From Oenanthe sinensis (lineage: Eukaryota > Streptophyta > Magnoliopsida > Apiales > Apiaceae): DNA of 64,000 bases. The number at the start of each line of letters is the position of its first letter. Position 1 is the first letter of the stretch. The stretch is from positions 29,138,860 to 29,202,859 of the forward strand of contig CM053796.1 in NCBI GenBank assembly GCA_028671895.1. The letters run 5' to 3'. Shown here piece after piece: positions 1 to 11,188 of the stretch. The notes under the pieces were generated by a model. The model saw nothing but the letters and a program-made list of their open reading frames with translations. It was not told the origin of the DNA and ran no database searches. The position numbers were made by a program, and so were the translations under genes.

Positions 1-1606
1 GTCAATCAAGGCCATTTGTAAAGAGTCAACTTCATCTGGACACATTCAAACACTGCCGACCATAAATGTATATATTCAAATGCACTGTAAGGATTGTCAC
101 ACACTAAGGATGAATTGACGGAAGCAATTATTCTAAACTTCCATATCAAGGAAGGAAGGATGATTGATGATTCTGACTGAATCAACATGCCTTCACAGGC
201 GTCAGGAGGAAACTTGGATCATGTGCTACATTATAGATCCTTGTCTCCCTCCCCAGATGGAACATATCTGGATTTCTAACGGAATAGATCATCTTAGATG
301 ATCAGCAACTCATTGAATCTATTCCTGAAGCAATTCAGTTTTTAAAGTCAAATATTTTAATGGATTCAATTGAGGACGGGGATTTACGAAACCCCATTGC
401 ACCACCAGTGACCTCTTTTGAAGGGGCTATGGTGATCTTTCTTGCAGGTACAAACGATTGTGTCATCCGTACTGAAAGAGAGAAATAGTGTTGTGAGGAA
501 AGAGTGAAACACAAGTGAGAAAGAGTGAAAATATATATTCTATGAGTGAAACACTTAGAGAGTATATGAGCGAAACACTTGTCAGAAACACAAAGTAAAA
601 TCACACACTAGCACAATTACCAAATCTCATTCCCAATTATCTGTTACAGATTTATAATGTTACTCAACTAAGGGGGATGAAATTTCTTCTATTAATAAGG
701 ATTCTGAAGAGGATTACTCAACTAAGGGGGAGAAGTGTTGAACAGTTCGAACTGTTGAACAAGATCCAAAAAGGGAGAAGTAGATCCCAAAAGGGAGAAG
801 TGTTGAACAAGATCCAAAAGGGAGAATTGTTTAACAAAGACTTTTACTAGAAGAGGATTACTCCATTGTTGAAAAGGGGGTATATAACAACATGCTTGGA
901 TTGGATCCATTTGATTTTAGAAAATTTTTATATATAGGATTAACTGGATTTTCTAAAATGCATAACATGTCATAGTTTGCATTTTTTATATCTGCGATGG
1001 TTTAATGCTGTATGTATGCCATGTCTGTTGTTACCTCTATTAAATTGGTTGGATAATTCACGTAAGGGGAGAATGAATTCACCTTGAGAGAGAAGTGAAG
1101 ACAGAAGTTGGAGAAATAAAGGAGAAGTGGTAATAACAAGAGAACAAGACTTCATCTCTGCCATCCTAATGGGCAGTAGTGATGAGTCTGAGAAATGAAG
1201 ATAATACTACTTGTATAATATGTTCAGTGCTAGAGGAACAAACATCTTTCATTTCAGTTACTCAAAGAAATCTGGAAATGCAGAATCTGATCCAGAGAAA
1301 CCAGCCATTGAAGATCTACCAATGACACCTGATTACAAAAGTTAAACTCTATAAGAAGGTGAAGTTGATACTTCTGAAGCTGGTAATGATAGGTAAGTTA
1401 AGATAGAACTTTGTTAAATATGTTCAGTCTAGAGGAATATCTATCTTATTTATCTTTCATAATTGAAATCTGGAAATGTATTATATGATCCAGAAAACAA
1501 TTTATTATTTACAGTTCTTAAATGTTGTATTTATTTTCTTAGTTGTTAGTTGAGTTATCCTCTAGGAATTTGTGTGTTAAATGTTTAACAACAAATAGGG
1601 GGAGAT
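1..1606 (+). mobile_element. 3' internal end of a Ty1/copia element (family A), cut by window edge
   Basis: This is the DNA directly upstream of the polypurine tract and 3' LTR of family A, so it is the 3' end of that element's interior. No long open frame survives. Short acidic coding relics can be read on the plus strand around 1275-1340. Purine-rich phrases built on 'agggagaagt' recur at about 668-836, forming an imperfect minisatellite. A segment at about 1217-1310 recurs in degraded form at about 1417-1500. By position it would be the remains of whatever follows pol in this lineage. The left end of the element lies outside the window. Confidence 0.65.
1594..1606 (+). other. Polypurine tract of family A element
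   Basis: The run AATAGGGGGAGAT directly precedes the first base of the LTR. A G-rich purine run in this place is the usual plus-strand primer of copia elements, and it sets the element on the plus strand. Confidence 0.75.
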
Positions 1607-2737
1607 TGAAAGTCATATTACTAGTCCTATTGGTAATAAATAGATGACAACTCAACTCAGATAAGAAAGCGAAGTAAATAATAAATATTGAATATAGAGG
1701 AAGAACAAAAGAAGCCATGACAGGACAAGAGAAGACACAAAGACCACTACAGCAGAAATGAGAATCAACATTGTAGTTAGTCATCCGTGAACCAGACCAG
1801 TGCACAGGGTGTCAACAATGTCAGTGAAGATTCGTCATCAAAAAGTTCAAGTGGTTAAAAAGGTTATTGTTGAAGAACAGAAGAGTCTTATCTACATCAA
1901 CAATAGTCAAGCCTTTAATTTAATTCTCTATTAATTAATTAAATTAATTAGTTAATTTAATTAGTAAATTAATTCACTCAGAATTAATTTAGTTCTTAAA
2001 TTAATTAAAGGATTAATTAATTTAGAATTATTTTAGAATGACAGAAGGCAGAAGTTGGAAGCTCAAAAGGTTACAAGTTTTGTTTGGAATGCAGTGTACA
2101 AGAGTCAGAATCCAAGATTGAATATTTGACTGGGTACATGCAGTGGTGAAAAGAAGTATGGTCTAGTTTAAAGAATCAGATTATTTAAGGAACAGAGGTA
2201 CTTCTAATTGCAACTGTAGATACAGCTAAACAGGTCTGACGGTACAGACTTTAAGACAAGACGGAAAAAGAATTGACACGGAAGAAATGCAGAGTAATAT
2301 ATTCTTAAAAGTAGAACCCCGGTTGGAATTGATTTATCATTTTCAAGTCAAAAGGAGTTCGGTTCCAAACCTTCAGGAGACCGCAACTTAGACCGTAAGG
2401 ATTTATTTAATTAATAAATATTTTATTTATTTAGTAAATTATATTTATAAATATCTAAATAATATTAGATATTTATTTTTATAATTTCTGAATTAAATTT
2501 ATTATTTATTAATTAAAGATTATAAAATGTGCGGGTCTAGAAGCATTTCTACGGGACTAATTAAAGTAACATGCGGCACATTCAAAGAAAAGGGGCAGTG
2601 GTTTTGTGTTTCAAAAGAAACTAATCAAGTGTTGCCACTTGTCAAGACAAAAGCAAATGAAAAAGGATAACCAACCAAGTGCTGCCACTTGTCAAGCTCA
2701 AGTCAAAAGAAAAGAAAAAGCTTGTCATTTACAAGAG

Positions 2738-2943
2738 TCATACCGAGAGAATTTCAAGTCATACCGAAGCCCAATTGCAAGTCATACCGAGCTTCAATCT
2801 AATGAGTCATACCGAAGGATTTCTTTATTGAGTCATGCTGATTTTAATTTTAATTAATTAAGTCATTCTGATTTATTTAATTTAAAAGAAAATCCAGCAT
2901 GACTTACAATGAGTCATACCGAATTTTGACTGAGTCATACCGA
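2738..2943 (+). promoter_or_regulatory. Array of TCATACCGA motifs in LTR U3
   Basis: Six exact copies of TCATACCGA start at 2738, 2759, 2782, 2808, 2914 and 2935, usually preceded by GAG or AAG. Degenerate relatives (GTCATGCTGA, GTCATTCTGA, GTCATACAAG and similar) extend to about 3030. The array ends about 100 bp before a TATA box, so it sits where an upstream activating region would be. Repeated short motifs in U3 are known transcriptional activators in tobacco Tnt1 and Tto1. A role here is inferred. Confidence 0.6.
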
Positions 2944-3040
2944 GGAAACGAGTCTTGCCCAGCCTTTTTATGAGTCATACAAGGGTTAATTTTAATAGAA
3001 AAAGGTCATAGTGGGATAAGTCATGCTCGCTTTCCACCTC

Positions 3041-3048
3041 TATAAATA
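3041..3048 (+). promoter_or_regulatory. TATA box of family A LTR
   Basis: TATAAATA lies in the LTR between the motif array and the C-rich 3' end, which is where the U3/R boundary promoter is expected. The same box is conserved in the solo LTR at 27396-27403 (minus strand). Confidence 0.65.
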
Positions 3049-3457
3049 TGAGGTCAGGGGCTTCATTTTTCGTAGTAGAAAAACAGTCAAATTCAGCAAT
3101 TTGTCTGTAACGTCATATTCACAGACTTTCTGTGCTGGTTTGGTTTTAATTCCTAAGTAGAACAATTCATGTCAAATTTGTTCTAGGAATTAAATGTTTA
3201 TTCTACCGAATATTGTAATACCCATTCAAGTTTAATATACATATTTAACTTGAATCTTGTTTAATTACTTGCTAATTTCTATATCTTAAATGTTCAATCA
3301 TAAAAATAGAAAGCTAGTAAGTCTGCCTTCCAAACACTACAAAGACTCGAACCCTCAGCTTCAACAATAATTTAATTCCGCAAATTCTGAAAAGAATTTT
3401 AAATTGTTGTCAGTATCGCATTCAACCCCCCTTCTACGATACTTCCGGGACCCAACA

Positions 3458-4234
3458 GACATATTTAGGAAAATCATATATTTAGGAAAATATAAAATTA
3501 CATCATTTTAAAAAGCCAAAAATATAAAAATATCATTGATAATTTTCCATAAATTTAAAAAAAAACCCAACAATTTTGTAAAGCGAGTGATCGCAATTTT
3601 TTTTTATTTACTTTGGAACATGATAACAGTTTGTTGTGTGTTAAAACAAATATTGTATTTTGTTATGTAGATTTTTATTTACATGATAAAAATGTAATTT
3701 GAGCCTAGGTATAACAAAAAAAATCTTTATATTGATAATTTTCTTACGTTATTTCGCGTTTAAAAAAGAGCGAATTGGATTTAGTCGTTTAAGACACGAA
3801 ACATGGAATAATTAAATAAATCGGAAAATAACTGGAATGATTAATTGAATAATCAAGTATTTAATTGGTTCGATGAGCTACTAAACCAGGATTAAATCAA
3901 TCACGATTAATCACCTACTTTTTAGAACAGGGGTTATTATATGTAAAACACAATAAAAAAAGGCAAAGTAAATATTCAAAAAAAACACTAAAAAGGAAAC
4001 AAATAAAAGTCCAAAAATTGTGGATGAGAAATTAGTGGAAGTAAAATCAAGAATAAAACACACATATACAAACAAAATAGTTAGATACAAATCCAATCTC
4101 TTTACACGTTATCACTAAAATTATCTTGTTATCAACGACGCACAATAAAAATAAAAACCCAGAGCCCAACTTTTTTGCTCTGGTAAAAACCTTATCATTT
4201 TCCTCTGCCCAAACCCCTCAAAACCCTAATTTCA
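3458..4234. other. Intergenic DNA upstream of TOC159
   Basis: AT-rich sequence without a supported gene. The last 100 bp or so before the TOC159 start codon are the likely promoter and 5' leader, but no clear TATA box could be assigned. Confidence 0.5.
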
Positions 4235-7200
4235 ATGGAGTCAACTACTGAAGCTGCTTCAAATTCATTGGTTTCTGCTGGCCCATTTACAGGTTCTGTT
4301 GAAACTTCTTATTTGGATGAAATTGTTGTTGATGATACTAATGTTTTGAATGGTTGTGATGATATTGATAGTATTAGTAGTGTGAGTGATGGTGGTTTTG
4401 TTAGTGGTGAGGAGGATTTTGATGTGGAAAAGAAGAGTTTTTTAGCTGACCCAGATGGTAAAGTTGTTGAATTTAAGTCTGTTGATGTGAATTCTGGTGA
4501 CCCTTTTGTGGATTTTGATACAACAAGTGTTGGTGGTGAGGAAAAGAGTTGTAAAGATGGGGTTTTGGAGAGTGGGAAAAATGGTGGTGTTGTCGAAAAA
4601 AGTTTTAAGGATGTTGTTGTGGAGGGGTTTTCGGGGAATGGTGATGTTGTCGAAAAAAGTTTGAAGGAGGTGGTTGTGGAGGGAGGGGAGGGGCTTTCGG
4701 GGAATTTTGGTGATGTTGTGACGGAAGGGGGTTTTGGGGGAGATAAGGTGAGTGAGTTTTCTGAAGGGTTGGGGTTTGGGGTAGAGGAGAATAAGTTGGA
4801 GGGTGAGGAAGTGTTGGAGGTGAAGAAAATTGAGGGTGTTAGTGAAGTGGTTGAGAAACATGTTGTTGAAAGCAGTGAGAGTGAGCAAGTAGGTGATGTG
4901 GTTGTGGAATCGGGGGATGGTGTTGAGGAGGTTACACACGAAGGAGACACTGTTGTGGAGACTATAAATGTTGACTTGTTGGCGCCTGGTGTTGCTGTTG
5001 TTGGGGAAATAGAAGGGAATGGGACAGCTGATAAAAGTATGAGTTTGAATGCTGAGTCTGATCAGGTAAGCGCTGGGTCTGTTGAGGAGGGTTCAGGTGA
5101 AATTATCATTGTTCCTGCAGATTCTAAAAATTTGAGCTTGGCTAATGAATCTGATAAATTGGCTGTTGGGACTGTTGATGAGAGTTCAGTTCAGAATATC
5201 ATCACTCCTTCAGAGTCTGAGTTATCTAAATCGGATGGTGCAAAATTAACCGAGGATGGAGACTCTTTTACGGAAGATATACACGTGAATTCAGATGTGT
5301 CTGGAGTGCCAGTTGTTGGGATAGAAACAAAGGAAGTGGATGGGGTTGTGAGCCCTAATATTGGTGCTGATCAAGTACATGGTAAGACTGTTTCTGCTGT
5401 TCAAAATGTTAATTTTGCCCACCCGAGTGCTAATATTGTTGAACCAAATAATTTTGCAGATGTTAAAACTACCCTTGAAGGAGACTCTGTTATAGAAAAT
5501 ATACAGGTGGATATGTCAGAACCTGGGGTGGCTGTTGGTAAAATAGAGAAAAATGGTCCAGCTGATGACTGTGTTGGGAAAAATCAAGATAATGAGAAGA
5601 AGTCTGTAACTCAGGTTGAGGGAGATTCTGAAGCCACTTCCAAATTAGAGAACCACGTTGAAAGAGTAGAAGTTGTTTCTACCCAGAATTTAGTTGGTGC
5701 TGATGGGTTTGACACTGTCGTTGACGCTCCACACCCCGAAAGTAGTATTCCAAACAATGCAGAAGAACATGAACGAAATGATGATTTTAGTGCAAGTGTT
5801 CAGGATGAGATACGAGAAAATGGGGCCTCTGAAAAATCCTTTGCAAATGATTCTGCTGAATCAATTCCACTTCAAAACAAAGAACTTGAGGTCAATGATG
5901 AAATAAACTTTGGCAAGAATGAAGCAAGTGAGGATGACTTGGAAGACCCAGGATCTGAAGGGGACTCTGATGATATGATTTTTGGAAGTTCTGAAGCTGC
6001 AAAGCAATTTATTGAGGAGTTGGAACGTGGATCAGAAGGAAATTCCAACTCTGGTGCAGAAAGTTCTCATGATAATGCACAGAGAATTGATGGGCAAATT
6101 GTGACAGATTCCGAAGAAGAGGACACTGATGAAGATGGAGAGGGTAAGGAGTTGTTTGATTCAGCGGCATTAACGGCTCTTTTGAAAGCAGCAACAGGTG
6201 CAGGATCAGATGGCGGCAATATAACTATTTCCTCTCAAGATGTTTCTAGGATTTTCTCAATTGAGCGGCCTGTTGGTTTAGGATCCTCAATGCAATCCTT
6301 AAGGCCTGCGCCTCGATCAAATCAGTTTAATTTCTTTAATCCTTCAAGTTTTGCTGGTGGTGAAGAATCTGAGAGCAACTTGAGTGCTGAGGAGAAGGAA
6401 AAGCTAGAGAAGTTACAGTCGATCAGGGTTAAATACTTGAGACTTGCTCAGAGATTAGGGATGTCTTCAGATGATCCAATTGTATCCCGGGTTTTGTACA
6501 GGCTGGCGCTTGATGCAGGGAGGCAAAGTGGTCAGATTTTTAACATTGACAGTGCAAAGCAGACAGCTTTGCAGCTTGAAGAAGATGAGAAAGAAGATTT
6601 GGACTTCTCTCTGAATATACTAGTGCTTGGGAAGGCTGGAGTTGGAAAGAGTGCAACCATAAATGCAATTTTCGGTGAAGAAAAAGCTCGGGTTGATGCA
6701 TTTCAGCCTGCCACAACTACTGTCAAAGAAATCACAGGTGTAGTTGATGGGGTTAAGATTCGGGTCTTTGACACACCTGGCCTCAAGTCTTCAGTAGTGG
6801 AGCAGTCTTTCAATCGAAGCATCTTGTCTTCTGTCAAGAAGTTTACCAAAAAAAACCCTGTTGATATTGTCTTGTATGTGGATCGTCTGGATGCCCAAAC
6901 TCGTGATCTTAATGATATACCCCTATTGCGTACGATTACCAGTTCACTTGGACCTCCTATATGGCGTAGTGTCATAGTAACTCTGACACATGCTGCTTCT
7001 GCACCTCCAGAAGGACCATCTGGTTCTCCTCTGAGTTATGATACGTTTGTTACCCAACGGTATCATGTTTTGCAGCAGTCTATAGGGCAAGCTACTGACG
7101 ATCTACGCATATTGAGCCCGAGCCTAATGAATCCGGTTTGTCTGGTTGAGAATCACGGGTCATGCAGAAGGAATAGAGAAGGACAGAAGGTTCTCCCTAA

Positions 7201-8536
7201 TGGCCAAAGTTGGAGACTTCAACTGATGATACTGTGCTATTCTACGAAAATATTATCCGAAGCAAATTCTATCTCAAAGCCTCAAGTTCCATTTGACGGC
7301 CGTAAGCTGTTTGGGTACCGTGCCCGCACACCCCCTCTTCCCTATATGTTGTCCTCCATGTTGCAGTCACGTGTGCACCCAAAGCTTTCCTCTGAACAAG
7401 GTGGTGACAATGGCGATTCTGATGTTGACTTGGCAGACTTGTCAGATTCTGACCAAGAGGATGAAGATGAGTATGATCAGCTTCCACCATTCAAGCCTCT
7501 TAAGAAATCTCAGCTTGCAAAGTTAAGCGTGGAGCAAAGAAAAGCCTACTTTGAGGAGTATGATTACCGTGTGAAGCTTCTTCAGAAGAAGCAGTGGAGA
7601 GGGGAGTTGAAAAGATTAAAAGAGATGAAGATGAAAGGAAAGGATTCTGCAATTGATCATGGTTACAGTGAAGAAGATCCTGATGCTGGTTCTGCAGCTC
7701 CAGTTTCTGTTCCGTTACCAGATATGGCCCTGCCACCTTCTTTCGATGGTGATAATCCAGCGCACAGGTATCGTTTTCTGGAACCAACTTCACAATTTCT
7801 GGCAAGGCCGGTTCTGGACACCCATGGTTGGGATCACGACTGTGGATATGATGGGGTCAATCTTGAGCAGAGTCTAGCCATTCTCAGTCAATTTCCGGCT
7901 GTAGTATCTGTTCAGCTGACAAAGGATAAGAAAGAGTTCACCGTCAATTTGGACTCTTCCATTGCTGCGAAACATGGGGAGAATGGATCGAGTATGGCAG
8001 GCTTTGACATTCAGAATATGGGTAAGCAACTTGCCTACATCATCAGAGGTGAAACCAAGTTTAAGAATTTCAGGAAGAACAAAACTGCCGCGGGGATATC
8101 AGTTACTTTCTTAGGGGAAAATGTTGTCACTGGGCTCAAAGTTGAGGATCAGATTTCTTTCGGAAAGCAGTATTCTTTGGTTGCCAGTGGAGGTGCAGTC
8201 CGATCTCAACGCGAAAAAGCATATGGAGCTAATATCGAATTGCAGCGCAGGGAACTTGATTATCCTATTGGACAAGTGCAGTCCTCACTTGGCTTGTCCA
8301 TAATAAAGTGGAGGGGTGACTTAGCATTAGGGTTCAACAGTCTAGCGAACTTCTCGATTGGACGCAATTCCAAGGTGACTGTACGAGCTGGAATAAACAA
8401 CAAGCTTAGTGGCCAGATTTCTGTACGTACAAGTAGCTCTGACCATCTTTCTCTTGCTCTTGCAAGTATTCTTCCAGTCGCAGTTACCATTTACAAGAAA
8501 CTTTACCCTGTTGGTGAGAAGTACTCGATCTATTAA
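4235..8536 (+). CDS. TOC159: Translocase of chloroplast 159 (TOC159), outer-envelope import receptor GTPase
   Basis: One uninterrupted frame of 1433 residues, close to the roughly 1500 of Arabidopsis TOC159. Residues 1 to about 740 are the acidic, low-complexity A domain, with Asp/Glu-rich runs near 570-640. The G domain follows: P-loop GKAGVGKS near residue 798, DTPG near 846, and the THAAS motif near 920. A second acidic linker (SDSDQEDEDEYDQ) leads to the C-terminal M domain, which anchors the protein in the outer envelope and ends EKYSIY. The M-domain wording (LDTHGWDHDCGYDGVN, KHGEN, TKFKN) fits the TOC159 branch better than TOC132/120. The TOC complex recognises transit peptides of photosynthetic preproteins. 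The A domain contains degenerate repeats, for example GDxVxExIxVD...PGVAV near residues 240, 345 and 415. The start ATG opens the frame and gives the usual N-terminus. No break was found, so the gene looks functional. Confidence 0.95.
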   Translation: MESTTEAASNSLVSAGPFTGSVETSYLDEIVVDDTNVLNGCDDIDSISSVSDGGFVSGEEDFDVEKKSFLADPDGKVVEFKSVDVNSGDPFVDFDTTSVGGEEKSCKDGVLESGKNGGVVEKSFKDVVVEGFSGNGDVVEKSLKEVVVEGGEGLSGNFGDVVTEGGFGGDKVSEFSEGLGFGVEENKLEGEEVLEVKKIEGVSEVVEKHVVESSESEQVGDVVVESGDGVEEVTHEGDTVVETINVDLLAPGVAVVGEIEGNGTADKSMSLNAESDQVSAGSVEEGSGEIIIVPADSKNLSLANESDKLAVGTVDESSVQNIITPSESELSKSDGAKLTEDGDSFTEDIHVNSDVSGVPVVGIETKEVDGVVSPNIGADQVHGKTVSAVQNVNFAHPSANIVEPNNFADVKTTLEGDSVIENIQVDMSEPGVAVGKIEKNGPADDCVGKNQDNEKKSVTQVEGDSEATSKLENHVERVEVVSTQNLVGADGFDTVVDAPHPESSIPNNAEEHERNDDFSASVQDEIRENGASEKSFANDSAESIPLQNKELEVNDEINFGKNEASEDDLEDPGSEGDSDDMIFGSSEAAKQFIEELERGSEGNSNSGAESSHDNAQRIDGQIVTDSEEEDTDEDGEGKELFDSAALTALLKAATGAGSDGGNITISSQDVSRIFSIERPVGLGSSMQSLRPAPRSNQFNFFNPSSFAGGEESESNLSAEEKEKLEKLQSIRVKYLRLAQRLGMSSDDPIVSRVLYRLALDAGRQSGQIFNIDSAKQTALQLEEDEKEDLDFSLNILVLGKAGVGKSATINAIFGEEKARVDAFQPATTTVKEITGVVDGVKIRVFDTPGLKSSVVEQSFNRSILSSVKKFTKKNPVDIVLYVDRLDAQTRDLNDIPLLRTITSSLGPPIWRSVIVTLTHAASAPPEGPSGSPLSYDTFVTQRYHVLQQSIGQATDDLRILSPSLMNPVCLVENHGSCRRNREGQKVLPNGQSWRLQLMILCYSTKILSEANSISKPQVPFDGRKLFGYRARTPPLPYMLSSMLQSRVHPKLSSEQGGDNGDSDVDLADLSDSDQEDEDEYDQLPPFKPLKKSQLAKLSVEQRKAYFEEYDYRVKLLQKKQWRGELKRLKEMKMKGKDSAIDHGYSEEDPDAGSAAPVSVPLPDMALPPSFDGDNPAHRYRFLEPTSQFLARPVLDTHGWDHDCGYDGVNLEQSLAILSQFPAVVSVQLTKDKKEFTVNLDSSIAAKHGENGSSMAGFDIQNMGKQLAYIIRGETKFKNFRKNKTAAGISVTFLGENVVTGLKVEDQISFGKQYSLVASGGAVRSQREKAYGANIELQRRELDYPIGQVQSSLGLSIIKWRGDLALGFNSLANFSIGRNSKVTVRAGINNKLSGQISVRTSSSDHLSLALASILPVAVTIYKKLYPVGEKYSIY

Positions 8537-10541
8537 TTCTTGTTTTATTCTGTTGAGCAACTTTTGGTTCAGTGAGGATTGCTCCGGAAAGTAGATGTAA
8601 GCATTTTGCAAGAGTACTGCATTTTTTTTTACCAATTCAGAACTGCTTCACATTATCAAGATTATGTTAATTTCCTCTGCAATAAATTTTCTTAACTATA
8701 GAATAAGAAATGGAAAACGAGCTTGCCATCCTCCTTGTGTCAGCAATATATTTGTTAAATACTGAGTGCATTGCTCTTTTCATTACATTTTTGTTCTTTT
8801 AATTGATTACTGATTCGTTATATGAGTGCTAGCTTCCTGTTTCCATTTTGTTTCATGATATTAATAATTGGCAGGCTAATGACCAAATTGTTAATGTTAA
8901 TGCTCAAGTTATCCCATTAAATAATATCAATCATCTTTTTGTTTATTTCCTTAGGGTTAATAATACCTCGGGGGAGATGGGTTTAATAGTCCCTTCAGGA
9001 AAAGCTAAAAAGTTGAGAAAATTCATCCTTGGAACTGTTTTAATCAATGAAGTGATGAAATGAGTGCTAAATGAAAGTAATTTAGATAATTTAATATCAT
9101 ATAACAAACATAACTTTGATATAACCAAGTTGCCCTAAACATACTATTTCAGCAGTCCAAGGATATACTAGAATTCAATGTCTAGTATCTAGTATGTGAG
9201 TTACCTTGTATTGTATGTGTATAAATTTGTAGCACACAACTAACAAGAGGCATTGATAATTATATAGATTCATGGTGTTCACATTTTAATTATAGGATGT
9301 GAGTTATGGCAGATCATTAAATTGGGGTTTGAAAATGATTAATATTTAAATTGTGTTGTTATTTCTGTCCGCTGGAATTAATAGAGAAACACTTCTTTAC
9401 TGTTCATGATAGTGAAGTTCCGAATTTAAAGTTATAGGTCATATTTGGATGTTAGAGGTTTGAGCCAAATTAGAGGTTTGACTAGATGAATCATGTAGTA
9501 TTAGTGTTTGGTAATTAGCGGTTTGGACTTAATAATCTAATTTTGAAAAAGCTACTTGAATGAGTTTTTTCAATTAGATGATTGTCATGTATCCACTTAA
9601 AATACAAACTAATTCAACAACTATTTACCAAATAATTTTATTCAAAACTGCTAATTCAATTCGCTAGTCAAAACAGTTATTTATTCAGTCAGCTGGTTAA
9701 AATAACTAATTCAACCCGTTAATAGCGGTTCTAGCCGTTAATTGCCAAACAGAGCAATAAATTTCAGCTTCTTCGTACAAATTGGTATAAAATCACTTAA
9801 AACTAGTTGAACTTGAATCTTACTATAGTTTTTACCAAATTTATTGCTACTGGGACTAGATGGACTTTTACAAAACTTATTGCTACTGAGACTAGATGGA
9901 CTTTTACAAAACTTATTGCTACATAATACAATAAACTAGCGTCTAGCTTGTTGTTCAGTCTTGTGTAGCTTAGTTTGGCTGTTAGACAAAGTGTTTATCA
10001 ACTAAGAATTAAGTAGATTTTTACTGTGGATAGAACCTGTCAGGTTGGTTTTACTGTGGATAGAAAATTTAACTTTGTCACAGAGTAGGTGTTTCGTTCA
10101 TGGCAAATTTGGAACTTACGACAGAGTAATAGAGTAGCTATGTGGTTGCAATTCTGTCGACGATAATTCGCCTATATGGTTGGCCTGAAGCTGGGTATAG
10201 TTATCAAATCTCGTTGTTATGTCGGGAAGTAGCACACGCAAACTTCACCAAAGATGCTGCGAACACTGCTGTTAGGTACCCATGCTCTACCATTTTGGAT
10301 AGAGAACAAATTCTTTGTGCCAGGCATGAAACGGAGCCACATTAAATTTAGACATACTTTTTTTTTGTCAGATAAATTTAGACATACTTGTAAAAATCAT
10401 TCATTTTTAAATTTATATCATCTCCTATCTCAACTTTATAATAAATAATCTAGCCCGATAAAACAATATCATCTTTCTCACTCCACTTAAAATGTCTTTA
10501 TCGATTTTTCTATATTTTTTCCATCTCCTTTGGACACCTTA
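8537..10541. other. TOC159 3' flank and intergenic DNA
   Basis: The first 150 bp or so are likely 3' UTR; 'aataaa' occurs near 8681. About 9430-9760 looks like a degraded mobile-element relic, because both ends carry 'tttgg'/'ccaaac' phrases, but its borders could not be fixed. A 30-bp phrase ending in 'actagatggacttttacaaaac' style sequence is repeated at about 9850 and 9890. No gene supported. Confidence 0.4.
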
Positions 10542-11188
10542 GAGTATGTTTGGTGTTAGTGTTAAAAAATGGTGTGATACGAAAAAATGTGAGAAAAAGT
10601 ACTATTAAAAAATTTTACAGTAATAATTATTTGGTAATATTTTTTGATTTGAGTATATTTGGAGATATAATATAAAAAATAATGTTTTTGAGAGATTTGA
10701 TAGTTAAACAAGTTATTACTTCTTGTAAAAACTGAAAAACAATTTTTTCCCAAAATTACGGGATCAGTTTTCTCTAAAAACACATTTAGATCAAAAATAA
10801 ATTTCTAGAAAATTGTTTTTAAATTTTACAAACACTTTTTTACTTAGATTTTCAAGAAAAAACAGTTACTAAGAGCATCTCCAACCCATTACACTATTTT
10901 GGTGTGGTTTTTACACCAAAATAGTGTAGAAGTTATTAGTGGTGTACACGGGTTGGTTAAACCGACCAACCCAATCCAAATTGACCTTATTTTATCCGAT
11001 CCAAACCGATTTTTTTAAATCGAAATGTCTTTGGATTGAAAAACTTTAAACCCGATTTAAATGGGTTGGCTACGGGTTTCGAGAAGAATTTTAGAGTTTG
11101 GTTGAAGAAGAATTTTACACCAAAATAGTGTAAAAGTACAAATTTAGAGTTGGGTTGTAGATGGTCTAAAAACAATACCAAACATGTC
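10542..11188. mobile_element. Harbinger-like MITE, interrupted by a second MITE
   Basis: Imperfect terminal inverted repeats (GAGTATGTTTGGTGTT at the left, reverse complement of AATACCAAACATGTC at the right) are flanked by the 3-bp direct repeat TTA (10539-10541 and 11189-11191). A TWA target duplication is typical of PIF/Harbinger elements. Another MITE at 10873-11166 lies inside it. No transposase frame, so non-autonomous. Confidence 0.6.
10873..11166. mobile_element. Nested Harbinger-like MITE
   Basis: Ends GAGCATCTCCAACCC and, in reverse complement, GACCATCTACAACCC, flanked by TAA on both sides (10870-10872, 11167-11169). Inside are a 15-bp-arm hairpin (ACACTATTTTGGTGT with its complement) and a third copy of that arm near 11115-11130. 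Between the last two arms sits a 'ggttggttaaacc' type insert of about 180 bp, so a third insertion level is likely. Confidence 0.65.

Larger units (their letters stand above)
1607..3457 (+). repeat. 3' LTR of family A copia element (1851 bp)
   Basis: It starts TG after the polypurine tract and ends ...CCCAACA. Nearly the whole length matches, in reverse complement, the block 26990-28858. Matched landmarks are the start of the shared block near 1630, the TATA region, and the terminal stretch with 'ttgaatgcgatactgac' and the C-run. The first 25 bases or so differ from the solo copy. The terminal U5 sequence resembles that of the family B LTR (CATTCAACCCCC), so the two families are related. The U3 region carries a short-motif array followed by a TATA box. 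Confidence 0.85.

Noticed and set aside
2738..2943. CRISPR-like spaced repeats
   Set aside because: Units are only 9-12 bp, spacing is irregular, and they sit in a plant LTR.
4309..4950. 213-residue open frame antisense to TOC159
   Set aside because: A shadow of the biased GTT/GAT/GGT-rich A-domain coding; the sense frame is clearly the gene.
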